Source: CAYHPY01 sp964358485 (GTDB lineage Bacteria; Elusimicrobiota; Elusimicrobia; UBA1565; UBA9628). From it: a DNA stretch of 12,259 nucleotides. A model generated the notes under the pieces. It ran no database searches. It was not told the DNA's origin and saw only the letters and a list, made by a program, of their open reading frames with translations. A program made the position numbers and the translations under genes. How positions within the stretch are numbered: the stretch's first letter is position 1; each line of letters opens with the position of its first letter. Positions 1-6,117 of the stretch are shown here, piece after piece. The stretch lies in contig CAYHPY010000107.1 of NCBI GenBank assembly GCA_964358485.1, forward strand, positions 1 to 12,259. The letters run 5' to 3'.

Positions 1-46
1 CCTTCGGGGTCGTTTGTTGTTTAGGTTTTCCCCCCGGCCGCGTTGG

Positions 47-87
47 GGGGTTTAAAAACCCCGGCGCCGACACTCCGGTCGGCGCCG
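47..87. repeat. Two adjacent perfect inverted repeats upstream of the first gene
   Basis: The first inverted repeat has arms 47-53 (GGGGTTT) and 56-62 (AAACCCC) with a 2-base centre. The second has perfect 10-base arms, CGGCGCCGAC at 62-71 and GTCGGCGCCG at 78-87, around the 6-base loop ACTCCG. They share base 62 and lie about 85 bases upstream of the first start codon. They could be an operator for the element's own DNA-binding proteins, an mRNA hairpin that limits read-through transcription from the flanking gene (IS elements often protect themselves this way), or a terminator-like structure. No T-run follows the strong stem, so a classic intrinsic terminator is unlikely. I see no convincing sigma-70 promoter between the repeats and the gene. 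Confidence 0.6.
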
Positions 88-161
88 ATGCCGTTGTTCC
101 CGCCGGGTGCTTCCTCTATACGCCCATAACAGCAACGGGCTATCCTCCTTTTGCAGATTTC

Positions 162-168
162 GAGGAGG
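162..168 (+). promoter_or_regulatory. Strong Shine-Dalgarno of the zinc-ribbon gene
   Basis: GAGGAGG lies 5 bases upstream of the ATG at 174. It fixes that start codon and indicates strong initiation for the first gene of the operon. Confidence 0.75.
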
Positions 169-173
169 CACCC

Positions 174-713
174 ATGGATCCGGCACGATGCCTGTATTGC
201 GGGAGATGGTTCAAGCCAAGACAGGGGAAGGGTGGACGCCAGAAAACGTGCGGCCAGCCGGCGTGTCGGGCGAAACATAAGCAGGCGCTAAACCGGCAGT
301 GGTTGGCGGACAATCCCGAGGACCGGCGCGTGCGAGATTGGAAAGTTCAGGAGCGGCGGCGTGAAGAAGGTTATTGGAAGGACTGGAAGCGCAGTCGAGA
401 GTCCTCGGAACGCAACAGATCTCAGACGAGCGCGCGCATGCGCGCGTTGCGGGCGCGGCGCAAGGAGGCCGCGGAAGTATTGGCCGATCCGGGTGGGTAT
501 TTGGACGGGCTGCGGCGTCCCGCGGAGGAGATGTTTGCAACACGGGAACTGGCGGAAGGGGTTTCTCGACGGGGAGAAGGCCGGCGGTCGACGCTGTTTG
601 CAACACAGGAACTGGCCAGGGGTCTGGCCGTCGGGATGTGGAAGTACCTGCGGGCTGGGGAGCGGTTTGCAACACAGGAGGGCGCTGACAGGCAGGCCGG
701 CGGAACGGTATAA
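174..713 (+). CDS. Small basic protein with N-terminal C4 zinc-ribbon-like motif
   Basis: This 179-residue protein has no family I can name with certainty. Cysteines at 6, 9, 26 and 31 (C-x2-C-x16-C-x4-C) look like a zinc ribbon and are followed by a very Arg/Lys-rich helical stretch (about residues 32-115), which suggests nucleic-acid binding. The C-terminal third carries three short repeats: FATRELAEG from 121, FATQELARG from 142 and FATQEGAD from 165, encoded by nearly identical DNA. The start is set by a strong Shine-Dalgarno. The gene ends 9 bases before the ParB-like gene, so it appears to be first in the operon. Its position suggests a role in controlling the element or recognising its ends or target, but that is inference. 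Small proteins with this kind of head occur beside mobile genes in other bacteria, as far as I recall. Confidence 0.7.
   Translation: MDPARCLYCGRWFKPRQGKGGRQKTCGQPACRAKHKQALNRQWLADNPEDRRVRDWKVQERRREEGYWKDWKRSRESSERNRSQTSARMRALRARRKEAAEVLADPGGYLDGLRRPAEEMFATRELAEGVSRRGEGRRSTLFATQELARGLAVGMWKYLRAGERFATQEGADRQAGGTV
532..679 (+). repeat. Three direct repeats inside the 3' end of the zinc-ribbon gene
   Basis: Copies are at 532-553, 595-616 and 664-679. The first two match over 22 bases with one difference (G versus A at the 13th base). The third shares the 15-base core GTTTGCAACACAGGA exactly with the second. The core starts at 533, 596 and 665, spacings of 63 and 69 bases, so the reading frame is kept. 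Codon third positions are the same across copies although synonyms exist, so conservation is at the DNA level. Each copy contains the palindrome TTGCAA. They lie just upstream of the ParB-like gene and could be binding sites for it or for the zinc-ribbon protein, or could be a recent in-frame duplication. Confidence 0.75.
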
Positions 714-722
714 AGGGCGACC

Positions 723-1658
723 ATGAATGCTGTGGATTTGGCCCTGGATTCTCTGGACATGCGCTACGCGCGGCTGCGAAGGCGGCACCCGCAAGCGGAA
801 AAGCGGTTGATCCTGTCGATGGAGGAAATCGGGCAACAAAGCCCCGTGATCGTGGTGGCGGGCGCCGAGCCTGGGCGCTATGTGCTCATCGATGGGCGAA
901 AGCGGGTCCGGGCGTTGCGGCGCCTGAAAGCGGACGTGGTCAAGGCGGTGATCTGGGAGCTGGCCGGGCCGCAGGCGCTGGTGGCGGCCTATCAACTGCA
1001 GGACGGCACGGGCTGGAACGCGCTGGAGGAAGGCTGGCTTGTCTGGGAGCTGGTGCGCGGTGCGGGGCTGAGCACATCAGAAGCCGGCCGGCGCCTTGAG
1101 CGCAGCAAGGCGTGGGTGAGCGGGAGGCTGGGTTTGGTGGAGAGCCTGCCTGAGGCGGTACAGGAAGGTGTTCGGTCCGGGAAGATCGGAGCCTGCACAG
1201 CGACCCGGCACCTGCTGCCGTTTGCGCGCGCAAACGTTGGTGAGTGCGAAAGCTTGGCGATGAAAGTAATCGAGAACGGATTTCGCAGCCGGGAAGTCGA
1301 GGCGTTATGCCGTTATTACACCTCGGCCGGGAGGGAAGGCCGGCGGCGGATGCTGGAGGACCCGAAACGGTTCTTGCAGGCCTTGGAAGCGGCAAAGCAC
1401 AAGGAAAGCGTAAGCATGAGCGAGGGCGAGGCGCGCTGCCTGAAGAACCTGGAGTTGATCGGGAGCGTCTCGCTGGGCTTGGCCCGCAGCCTGCCGACGG
1501 CGATCGCCAGCGACACGGCGACGGCGGCGCGTGAGAGGTTGCAGCCGGCGTGGGAGAAAACGCGGCGGCGGTGGACGGAACTGGCAAAGACGGCTTCGCT
1601 GGTTTTTGAGCCGGCCGGGGATGCGAAAACGGCGGCCACGGGGACGGCGCATGCTTGA
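723..1658 (+). CDS. ParB-like N-terminal domain protein with helix-turn-helix
   Basis: The protein has 311 residues. Residues about 25-95 match the ParB/Spo0J N-terminal domain: a box around IGQQSPVIVV (36-45) and the signature YVLIDGRKRVRAL (53-65), the equivalent of the nucleotide-binding GERR-x-RA motif of chromosomal ParB. Here the motif reads DGRKRVRA, so CTP use is uncertain. A helix-turn-helix follows at about 113-140 (LSTSEAGRRLERSKAWVSGR), as in ParB's parS-reading domain. The C-terminal third is helical and Arg/Ala-rich with no recognised domain. No parA gene is present, so a partition role is unlikely. The last codons overlap the transposase start by 8 bases, which ties this protein to transposition. 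It may bind element DNA, regulate the operon, or help choose the target; this is inference. Confidence 0.85.
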   Translation: MNAVDLALDSLDMRYARLRRRHPQAEKRLILSMEEIGQQSPVIVVAGAEPGRYVLIDGRKRVRALRRLKADVVKAVIWELAGPQALVAAYQLQDGTGWNALEEGWLVWELVRGAGLSTSEAGRRLERSKAWVSGRLGLVESLPEAVQEGVRSGKIGACTATRHLLPFARANVGECESLAMKVIENGFRSREVEALCRYYTSAGREGRRRMLEDPKRFLQALEAAKHKESVSMSEGEARCLKNLELIGSVSLGLARSLPTAIASDTATAARERLQPAWEKTRRRWTELAKTASLVFEPAGDAKTAATGTAHA

Positions 1659-3174
1659 TCGTGAGATACGGACGGCGATTTTGACCTTGGCGGCCAAGGG
1701 CCGCAAGATCCGCGAAATCGCGCGAGCCGTGGGCGTCAGCCGCAATAGCGTCAAGGCGGTGCTCGAGCAGGGAGAGGCGCAGCCGAAGGGGCAGGAGCGC
1801 GGCAGCCAGCTTGACGCGCATCTCGACGAAATCCGGGCCTTGCATGCGCTCTGCCGGGACAAGGATGGCCGGGTGAACATGGTTCGGGTCTGGGAAAAGC
1901 TGAGCGACCAATTGAAGGAGGAAGGCAAGAAGCTTGAGGCGTCGTATCAGACGCTGACGTGGTTCTGCCGGCATCACGGAATCGGCGTCGAGGAGAAAGT
2001 TCCGGCAAGGCGGATCGTAACGGATCCCGGCGAAGAATCGCAGCATGACACCTCGCCCCACACCATGGAGCTAAGCGGCAAGAAGGTTTCGCGGCAGTGC
2101 GCGAACCTGGTGCTTGGGTACTCGCGGATGCTCTACGTTCAGTACTACCCGCGCTTCGACCGCTTCCAGATGAAGATTTTTCTGACGGAGGCCTTTCAAT
2201 ATTTCGAAGGCGTCTGCCGGCGCTGCGTGATCGACAATACGAGCGTGGCTCTTGCCTGCGGGTCGGGCAAGAACGCGCAGATGGCCGCCGAGATAGAGGC
2301 TTTTGAGGAGCGTTTCGGCTTTCATTTTCTGGCCCATGCGCTCATGCACAGCGACCGGAAGGGAAAGGTGGAGAGGCCACACCATTTCGTCGAGCGAAAT
2401 TTTCTGGTGGGGAGGTCCTTTGTCGATGACGCGGACTTGAACCGCCAGCTTTTCGAATGGGTTGAGAAGGCCAATCGGCGGCGGCTGCGCGAGTTCAAGG
2501 CGAGCCCGATAGAGCTGTTCGCGGCTGAAAAGCCAAAGCTTCGGGCCCTGCCGCTGTTCATCCCGGAGGTCTATCGGCTGTGGCCGCGGACCGTGGACCC
2601 CTATGGCTGCGTGACTTTGCACGGTTACAAATACCCGGCGCCGGCGTCCCATATCGGCAAGCACCTCCTCGTGCGCGAAACCAAGGATCGCGTGATCCTG
2701 CAAGAAGGCCATGAAGAGTTGGCCAAGCATCCCAAGAAAATCGAGGGCAGCCCGCAGGCGCCGATCCAGCATCCGGCGGCGCCCCGGCGGCAGAAGTCGG
2801 CGCAGTTGGCCGAGGAAGGCAAGCTCAAGGCGCTGGGCGAAGCAATGACGGCTTACTTGGCGGCGCTCAAGGCCGCCCGCGGCCACCGCTACTTCTGGAG
2901 CGTTCGCAAACTGTGGCGGCTCTTGTGCCAGCACCGCGACGCCGATCTTCTGGCCGCGGTGATCCGGGCTCACCAGCACAGCATGTTCGACGTCAACCGG
3001 ATCGAAGCGATTCTGCTTCAAAACGTCGCGCAAACCGATTTTCAGCTGCCGCTGGGTTTTGAGGCCGGTGATTGCGAGGCAAGCCCCGAGTATCGGCGGG
3101 GAGCCGTGACCCCGGAGCCTGATCTGAGCGACTACATCCCAGACCGCGAGGAAGAAAACAAAAATGACGACTGA
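1651..3174 (+). CDS. istA: IS21 family transposase, IstA-like DDE recombinase
   Basis: This 507-residue enzyme should cut and join the element ends together with the AAA+ partner encoded next. A helix-turn-helix lies at about residues 10-38 (IREIARAVGVSRNSVKAVL). The RNase H-fold catalytic core shows all three acidic residues: D133 in QHDTSPH, D195 in VIDNTS and E241 in the DRKGKVER motif. A Mu/IS21-type C-terminal beta domain follows (VDPYGCVTLHGYKY). I chose the ATG at 1651 over an upstream in-frame start at 1531 because it places the helix-turn-helix at the N-terminus and gives an ATGCTTGA overlap with the stop of the ParB-like gene, a coupling arrangement. The length is at the upper end for IstA proteins. 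The C-terminus (about 360-507), with an Ala/Lys-rich helical part and an acidic tail, is less conserved and may contact the ATPase. Confidence 0.92.
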   Translation: MLDREIRTAILTLAAKGRKIREIARAVGVSRNSVKAVLEQGEAQPKGQERGSQLDAHLDEIRALHALCRDKDGRVNMVRVWEKLSDQLKEEGKKLEASYQTLTWFCRHHGIGVEEKVPARRIVTDPGEESQHDTSPHTMELSGKKVSRQCANLVLGYSRMLYVQYYPRFDRFQMKIFLTEAFQYFEGVCRRCVIDNTSVALACGSGKNAQMAAEIEAFEERFGFHFLAHALMHSDRKGKVERPHHFVERNFLVGRSFVDDADLNRQLFEWVEKANRRRLREFKASPIELFAAEKPKLRALPLFIPEVYRLWPRTVDPYGCVTLHGYKYPAPASHIGKHLLVRETKDRVILQEGHEELAKHPKKIEGSPQAPIQHPAAPRRQKSAQLAEEGKLKALGEAMTAYLAALKAARGHRYFWSVRKLWRLLCQHRDADLLAAVIRAHQHSMFDVNRIEAILLQNVAQTDFQLPLGFEAGDCEASPEYRRGAVTPEPDLSDYIPDREEENKNDD

Positions 3175-3943
3175 CATCCACAAGCTGCTCGAAGAACTCA
3201 AGCTGCGCGACGCGCGGGCGGTCATAGACGAGACGCTCAGGCTCGCCCAGAAAAATAAGCCGAGCTACAGCACCTTTTTGCTGGACCTGCTGCGCCGCGA
3301 GCACGAGGGCCAGCGCAATCGCGCCACCGCCAGCCGCATCAGGCGTTCCGGCCTGCGCGAGTTTTGGGCCCTGGAGACTTTTCCTTTCCACATCCAGAAG
3401 TGCGTCAACAAAAGGGCGATCTACGAACTGGCGGAGCTTGATTTCATCGCCCGCGGCGAGTCGCTCGTTTTCGTCGGCCAGCCGGGGGTTGGAAAGAGCG
3501 GACTGGCTTCGGGGATCGTGCTCAAGGCCCTCTACGCGGGCCACCGCTGCTTGGCCATATCGGCGCAGAACCTGTTCGCGGCGATGAAAGAGAGCCATTA
3601 CGACCGGACCACACGGCACTTCTTCCAACGCCTGTCGCGCCTGGACGCCCTGCTTATCGACGAGCTTGGCTATCTGAACACGCCAGAGCCGCAGCAGATC
3701 AACGACTTCTTTCGCCTCATGGATGATCGCTGCAATCGCAAGAGCACGATCATCACGACGAACCTAGGCTTCGAGGAGTGGGGCAAGTTCATCAGCAACG
3801 GCCCGCTGGCGGCCGCCCTCATCAGCCGGCTGCTTCAGAAATGCAAGACGATCGACTTCCCGAAGGACGCCGTCAACCTACGAAACCCGAAGCTCGGGCT
3901 GCCAAGCACCGCTCCCAAGCCCGGCATCCTGGACGCGGCCTAA
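3164..3943 (+). CDS. istB: IstB-like AAA+ ATPase, transposition helper
   Basis: The protein has 259 residues, normal for IstB. In the IS21 family this ATPase assembles on target DNA and delivers it to the transposase; it is related to DnaC and DnaI helicase loaders. Walker A is GQPGVGKS (105-112), Walker B is LLIDEL (163-168) and a sensor-I type TTNLGF lies at 198-203. The N-terminal helical domain (1-95) is the usual IstB head. The ATG at 3164 overlaps the transposase stop by 11 bases and has GAGGAAG at 3148-3154 upstream, so the pair is translationally linked. All key residues are present and no frameshift is seen, so it looks functional. Confidence 0.93.
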   Translation: MTTDIHKLLEELKLRDARAVIDETLRLAQKNKPSYSTFLLDLLRREHEGQRNRATASRIRRSGLREFWALETFPFHIQKCVNKRAIYELAELDFIARGESLVFVGQPGVGKSGLASGIVLKALYAGHRCLAISAQNLFAAMKESHYDRTTRHFFQRLSRLDALLIDELGYLNTPEPQQINDFFRLMDDRCNRKSTIITTNLGFEEWGKFISNGPLAAALISRLLQKCKTIDFPKDAVNLRNPKLGLPSTAPKPGILDAA

Positions 3944-3979
3944 ACGCCGCCGGCCATCGCAAATCCTGCCGCAACGACT

Positions 3980-4022
3980 GGCTCACTTTTCATTAGCGAA
4001 GGTGGGTCAGTTTTCGTTAGCG
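3980..4022 (+). repeat. Tandem terminal repeats at the right end of the IS21-like element
   Basis: Two 19-base units, 3980-3998 and 4004-4022, match at 16 of 19 positions and share the block TTAGCG preceded by TTTTC and one variable base. Their start-to-start spacing is 24 bases. IS21 elements typically carry several such degenerate repeats inside each end, used as transposase binding sites. The outer copy ends at or within a few bases of 4022, where the flanking reading frame starts. I cannot fix the exact terminal base or the target duplication without the left end. Confidence 0.7.
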
Positions 4023-4512
4023 CCCGGGCCCAAGTATCATCTCGCCAAGCGAGGGACTCGATTTCGGGCATTGAGGCAGAAACCTCGTTCACAATTGACC
4101 TGTAGTCAGGCTTTCCTAGAAGACCGGTGGTTTGGCGCATGCGTTCCCAGACTCGTTCGCGGAACTTTGTGTCTGTATTGGCGAGCCTTATGTCCTCCGG
4201 AGATGGCTTAGAAGTGATTCGATTGCGTCGCGTTAGGGACGGGCGAACCTGCACTCTATTAATGAAGAGATTGTGACCTTCTCGGGCAACCTCGTAAGGA
4301 GGAGCGAGAACCTGCCCATACGCCATGACGCACCCGGTCTGAATCCCTGCCGATGGTCGCGAAGGGGCGATGGTGACTCTTCGCCAGCTCTCGTCATCCT
4401 TCCGAGGATCTGGCATTGGTGCTGCCGAAGCAAGGGCTCCCATCAGAAAATGACACCCGGCAAATAGAAGCCCGAGCGAGCGACGAAGGGAATTCGTGAA
4501 GGCCCAATCAAT
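4023..4512 (-). pseudogene. Truncated exported protein gene, interrupted by the IS21-like element
   Basis: The minus-strand frame reads through about 160 credible residues, then runs without a stop into the terminal repeats of the element, where the sequence becomes element-derived. It finally stops at 3940, inside the opposite-strand ATPase gene. So only the N-terminal part survives here; the rest should lie left of the element, outside the window. The N-terminus looks like a signal peptide: basic NSLRR, hydrophobic SLGLLFAGCHFLMGALA, then ASA-AP as a likely cleavage site. Past it is a motif resembling YGQVLAPPYEV followed by LFINRVQVRPSL, which I have the impression of seeing in secreted hypothetical proteins but cannot name. 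The start is uncertain: no ATG sits before the hydrophobic stretch nearby. An ATT at 4512 with GGAGGGG just upstream fits best; ATG at 4455 is too late, within the hydrophobic stretch. Confidence 0.55.
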
Positions 4513-4824
4513 CGCCCCTCCACCGACTTCCGGGAGCAAAAATCGGAGTCTTCTTGGGCCGGGACAACTAAACCCTGGGGTCTGTGCGCCTTCAAAGTTA
4601 ACCACCTTTTCTAAAGCTCCCGATTGGGGGCTCATTTTTCCGCCCCGTTGAGCTGCTCCGCTCAAACGGATATGCCTTGCGCCTTTCGAGGGACTTGCGT
4701 TCCGCGGGGAGCTGGCTTCCAGCGCGCTGCGTGTTGCCCTCATCCTTCGTCCGCAACTTGGCGGTGCCCCAATCTCATTCATGCGCCTGAACTTTCTCAT
4801 TTTCCACGCTCCGCAAATTTTCGC
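4513..4824. other. Stretch without a recognisable gene
   Basis: ORFs cross this stretch on both strands, but their residue make-up (Cys, Pro and Ser-rich, no domain) and lack of ribosome binding sites do not support coding. It should contain the promoter of the truncated exported protein, which I could not identify. The downstream end (4810-4824) abuts the stop of the 69-residue ORF. Confidence 0.4.
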
Positions 4825-5034
4825 TTACCCGTTCCTCCCCTTCACCCGAGCATCCCTTTCCCGCTCCATCTGAATCCAGTCCGCGACCATGGCGACGTTG
4901 TTGCGAAGTTCGAAGAGATTGGCGTTCAGCCACTTGATCTGCTGGAGAAGTTCGCGCTGAAACGGATCGTGAATGCCCTGCTCCAGGGGTTCGAATCTGG
5001 ACGGGTCCGGCATCTTCCCCACCCTATGTTCCAT
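4825..5034 (-). CDS. Small hypothetical protein, 69 residues
   Basis: I do not recognise this protein. Its composition looks like real protein: a largely amphipathic helix from about residue 24 to 60 (PFQRELLQQIKWLNANLFEL, then NNVAMVADWIQMERERD) and a basic tail. The heptad-like hydrophobic spacing suggests a short coiled coil or oligomerisation helix. No signal peptide or cysteines are present. The ATG at 5034 has no ribosome binding site; an internal ATG at 5013 is preceded by a purine run (GGTGGGGAAG) and may be the real start. The gene stands alone between the truncated exported protein and the response regulator, both on the same strand. Confidence 0.5.
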   Translation of the reverse strand: MEHRVGKMPDPSRFEPLEQGIHDPFQRELLQQIKWLNANLFELRNNVAMVADWIQMERERDARVKGRNG

Positions 5035-5076
5035 ACAATAAGTGTGGAAGATGAGTGTGAAATGAACGTGAAATGG

Positions 5077-5100
5077 AGGGCCTAGGGGGATCTAGGCCCT
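5077..5100. repeat. Perfect 9-base inverted repeat, hairpin
   Basis: The arms AGGGCCTAG (5077-5085) and CTAGGCCCT (5092-5100) surround a 6-base loop. It lies between the response regulator and the 69-residue ORF. On the minus strand no T-run follows, so it may be a weak or factor-assisted terminator, an RNA processing signal, or a protein site. Confidence 0.5.
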
Positions 5101-5141
5101 GGTGGTTTCTCGACGAGGAATGCTGTTAAATAAAGAGGACG

Positions 5142-5171
5142 AAAAAAGGGCCTGGGCCTTGACAAGGTCCC
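5142..5171 (-). terminator. Possible terminator of the response regulator gene
   Basis: On the minus strand, 15 bases past the stop codon, GGG-A-CCTT and AAGG-CCC can pair (7 pairs, one bulged A, loop GTC) and a run of six T follows at 5147-5142. Six bases (AGGCCC) separate stem and T-run, which is not ideal, so this is tentative. Confidence 0.35.
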
Positions 5172-5186
5172 GCAGAAGCGAGGGGC

Positions 5187-5909
5187 CTAGCTCTGTGAAA
5201 CAGGGGACTTGGTGCGGAGCCGATAGCCTTCACCGCGGAAAACTTCGATACGCGCACCCCAGGGCCCAAGGGCCTGTCGGAGGTTGCTGATGTGCCTCCG
5301 CACGGTCTCGGGAGAGGACTGGCCCGGGTTCTCGGTAAGAATGTCTCCTAGGTATGCCTGGGAGTGGGTCATGTCCGGCCGCTCCATCAGCATTTTCAAG
5401 ACAATGTATTCCTTCTTTCGAAGCTGGACGGGATTCCCATTTAGCACCACCTGCTTCTTGCGCGGGTCCAGATTTAGGCCGTCCAGCACATACCCACCGC
5501 GCTCTTCAAGGGCCTGTTGCCTTCTGCGGAGCAGCGCGTGCAATCTCGAAATAAACTCCTCGTTGCCAAAGTCCTTTCTCAGATAGTCGTCAGCCCCGGT
5601 CTTTAGTCCCTTGACGGTATCTTGTGGAGACAAATGTCCCGTCACCATCATTACAAGGATCGAGCGCATGGCGCCATCCGATTTTATGCGCTTAAGAACT
5701 TCGAGGCCATCGATATCAGGCAGGTTCCAATCAAGGACCACAATGTCTACAGGAGGATTTGGATGCTTCTCCAAAACAAGTAGGGCCTGGCGGGCGGTCG
5801 GGGAAATAACGACGGCAAATTCTGCCTTGTGCTGCTGTCCAAGCAAATACTGATATCGCTCTTGAGCAGACTCGTCGTCTTCGACTACTAAAACTCGGGC
5901 TATGGCCAT
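5187..5909 (-). CDS. OmpR/PhoB-family response regulator transcription factor
   Basis: A 240-residue two-component response regulator that should bind DNA when phosphorylated by a sensor kinase. The receiver domain (about 1-120) has the acidic pocket E10, D11 and D12, the phospho-acceptor D60 in VVLDWNLPDIDG, the switch threonine T90 and the conserved K112 in DDYLRKDF. The C-terminal winged helix (about 140-235) shows the expected LNG, LRKKEYIVLKMLM, ETVRRHISNLRQAL and GEGYRL motifs. The frame extends upstream to a TTG at 5984, but I chose the ATG at 5909: it puts the receiver fold at the N-terminus, and a strong promoter lies between the two starts. No histidine kinase gene is adjacent, so it is an orphan in this window. 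Confidence 0.9.
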   Translation of the reverse strand: MAIARVLVVEDDESAQERYQYLLGQQHKAEFAVVISPTARQALLVLEKHPNPPVDIVVLDWNLPDIDGLEVLKRIKSDGAMRSILVMMVTGHLSPQDTVKGLKTGADDYLRKDFGNEEFISRLHALLRRRQQALEERGGYVLDGLNLDPRKKQVVLNGNPVQLRKKEYIVLKMLMERPDMTHSQAYLGDILTENPGQSSPETVRRHISNLRQALGPWGARIEVFRGEGYRLRTKSPVSQS

Positions 5910-5930
5910 GCAATTTTGATGTGACTTGCC

Positions 5931-5960
5931 ATTATACTCTTGGGCAATCAACGCCGTCAA
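5931..5960 (-). promoter_or_regulatory. Sigma-70-like promoter of the response regulator
   Basis: On the minus strand TTGACG (5960-5955) is followed after 18 bases by a consensus TATAAT (5936-5931). Transcription would start near 5924, leaving a leader of roughly 15 bases before the ATG at 5909, with no clear Shine-Dalgarno. This supports the internal ATG as the true start. Confidence 0.65.
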
Positions 5961-6117
5961 CGCCTCGGGCGGGAACACCTGCAATCTTCGGCATCCTGTC
6001 TTTACTAAAAAATAAGTGCCTGGCGTCTTTAATTGATTGGAAATTGTAAAGAAAGGATTCCCAAGGTAAATAGCACAGAGAATCGGGGGCTAGGGATAAC
6101 GAACACACAAGATGAAA

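Larger units (their letters stand above)
1..4022 (+). mobile_element. IS21-like element carrying ParB-like and zinc-ribbon genes; right end seen, left end not in window
   Basis: Four same-strand genes end with an IstA-like DDE transposase and an IstB-like AAA+ ATPase, the diagnostic pair of the IS21 family. Just past the ATPase gene are two tandem degenerate repeats (3980-4022), as expected for IS21 ends, and beyond them an unrelated minus-strand reading frame appears cut. The reverse complement of these repeats is not found in the first 170 bases, so the left end lies outside the window or has diverged beyond recognition. The two upstream genes (zinc-ribbon-like and ParB-like) are assigned to the element by inference: the ParB-like gene overlaps the transposase gene by 8 bases and all four share one strand with short gaps. 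All four frames are open and the catalytic residues are present, so the genes look intact. Confidence 0.75.

Noticed and set aside
532..679. A CRISPR-like array of three repeats
   Set aside because: The repeats are short, decay in the third copy, have 63 and 69 base periods that keep the reading frame, and lie inside a gene. No cas genes are present.
723..1658. A plasmid or chromosome partition locus (parABS)
   Set aside because: There is no ParA-type ATPase and the gene overlaps a transposase gene; the neighbouring ATPase has IstB, not ParA, motifs.
940..2061. A 373-residue open frame on the minus strand
   Set aside because: It is antisense to both the ParB-like gene and the transposase gene, Pro/Arg/Ser-rich, and has no motif.
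4624..5085. A 153-residue open frame on the + strand
   Set aside because: It is Pro/Cys/His-rich without a domain or a ribosome binding site and overlaps the more protein-like 69-residue frame on the other strand.
5102..5290. A 62-residue open frame on the + strand
   Set aside because: It overlaps the end of the response regulator and has neither a ribosome binding site nor a recognisable feature.
5910..5984. A 25-residue N-terminal extension of the response regulator
   Set aside because: It would begin with TTG, has no similarity to a receiver domain, and contains the likely -35 and -10 boxes of the promoter.
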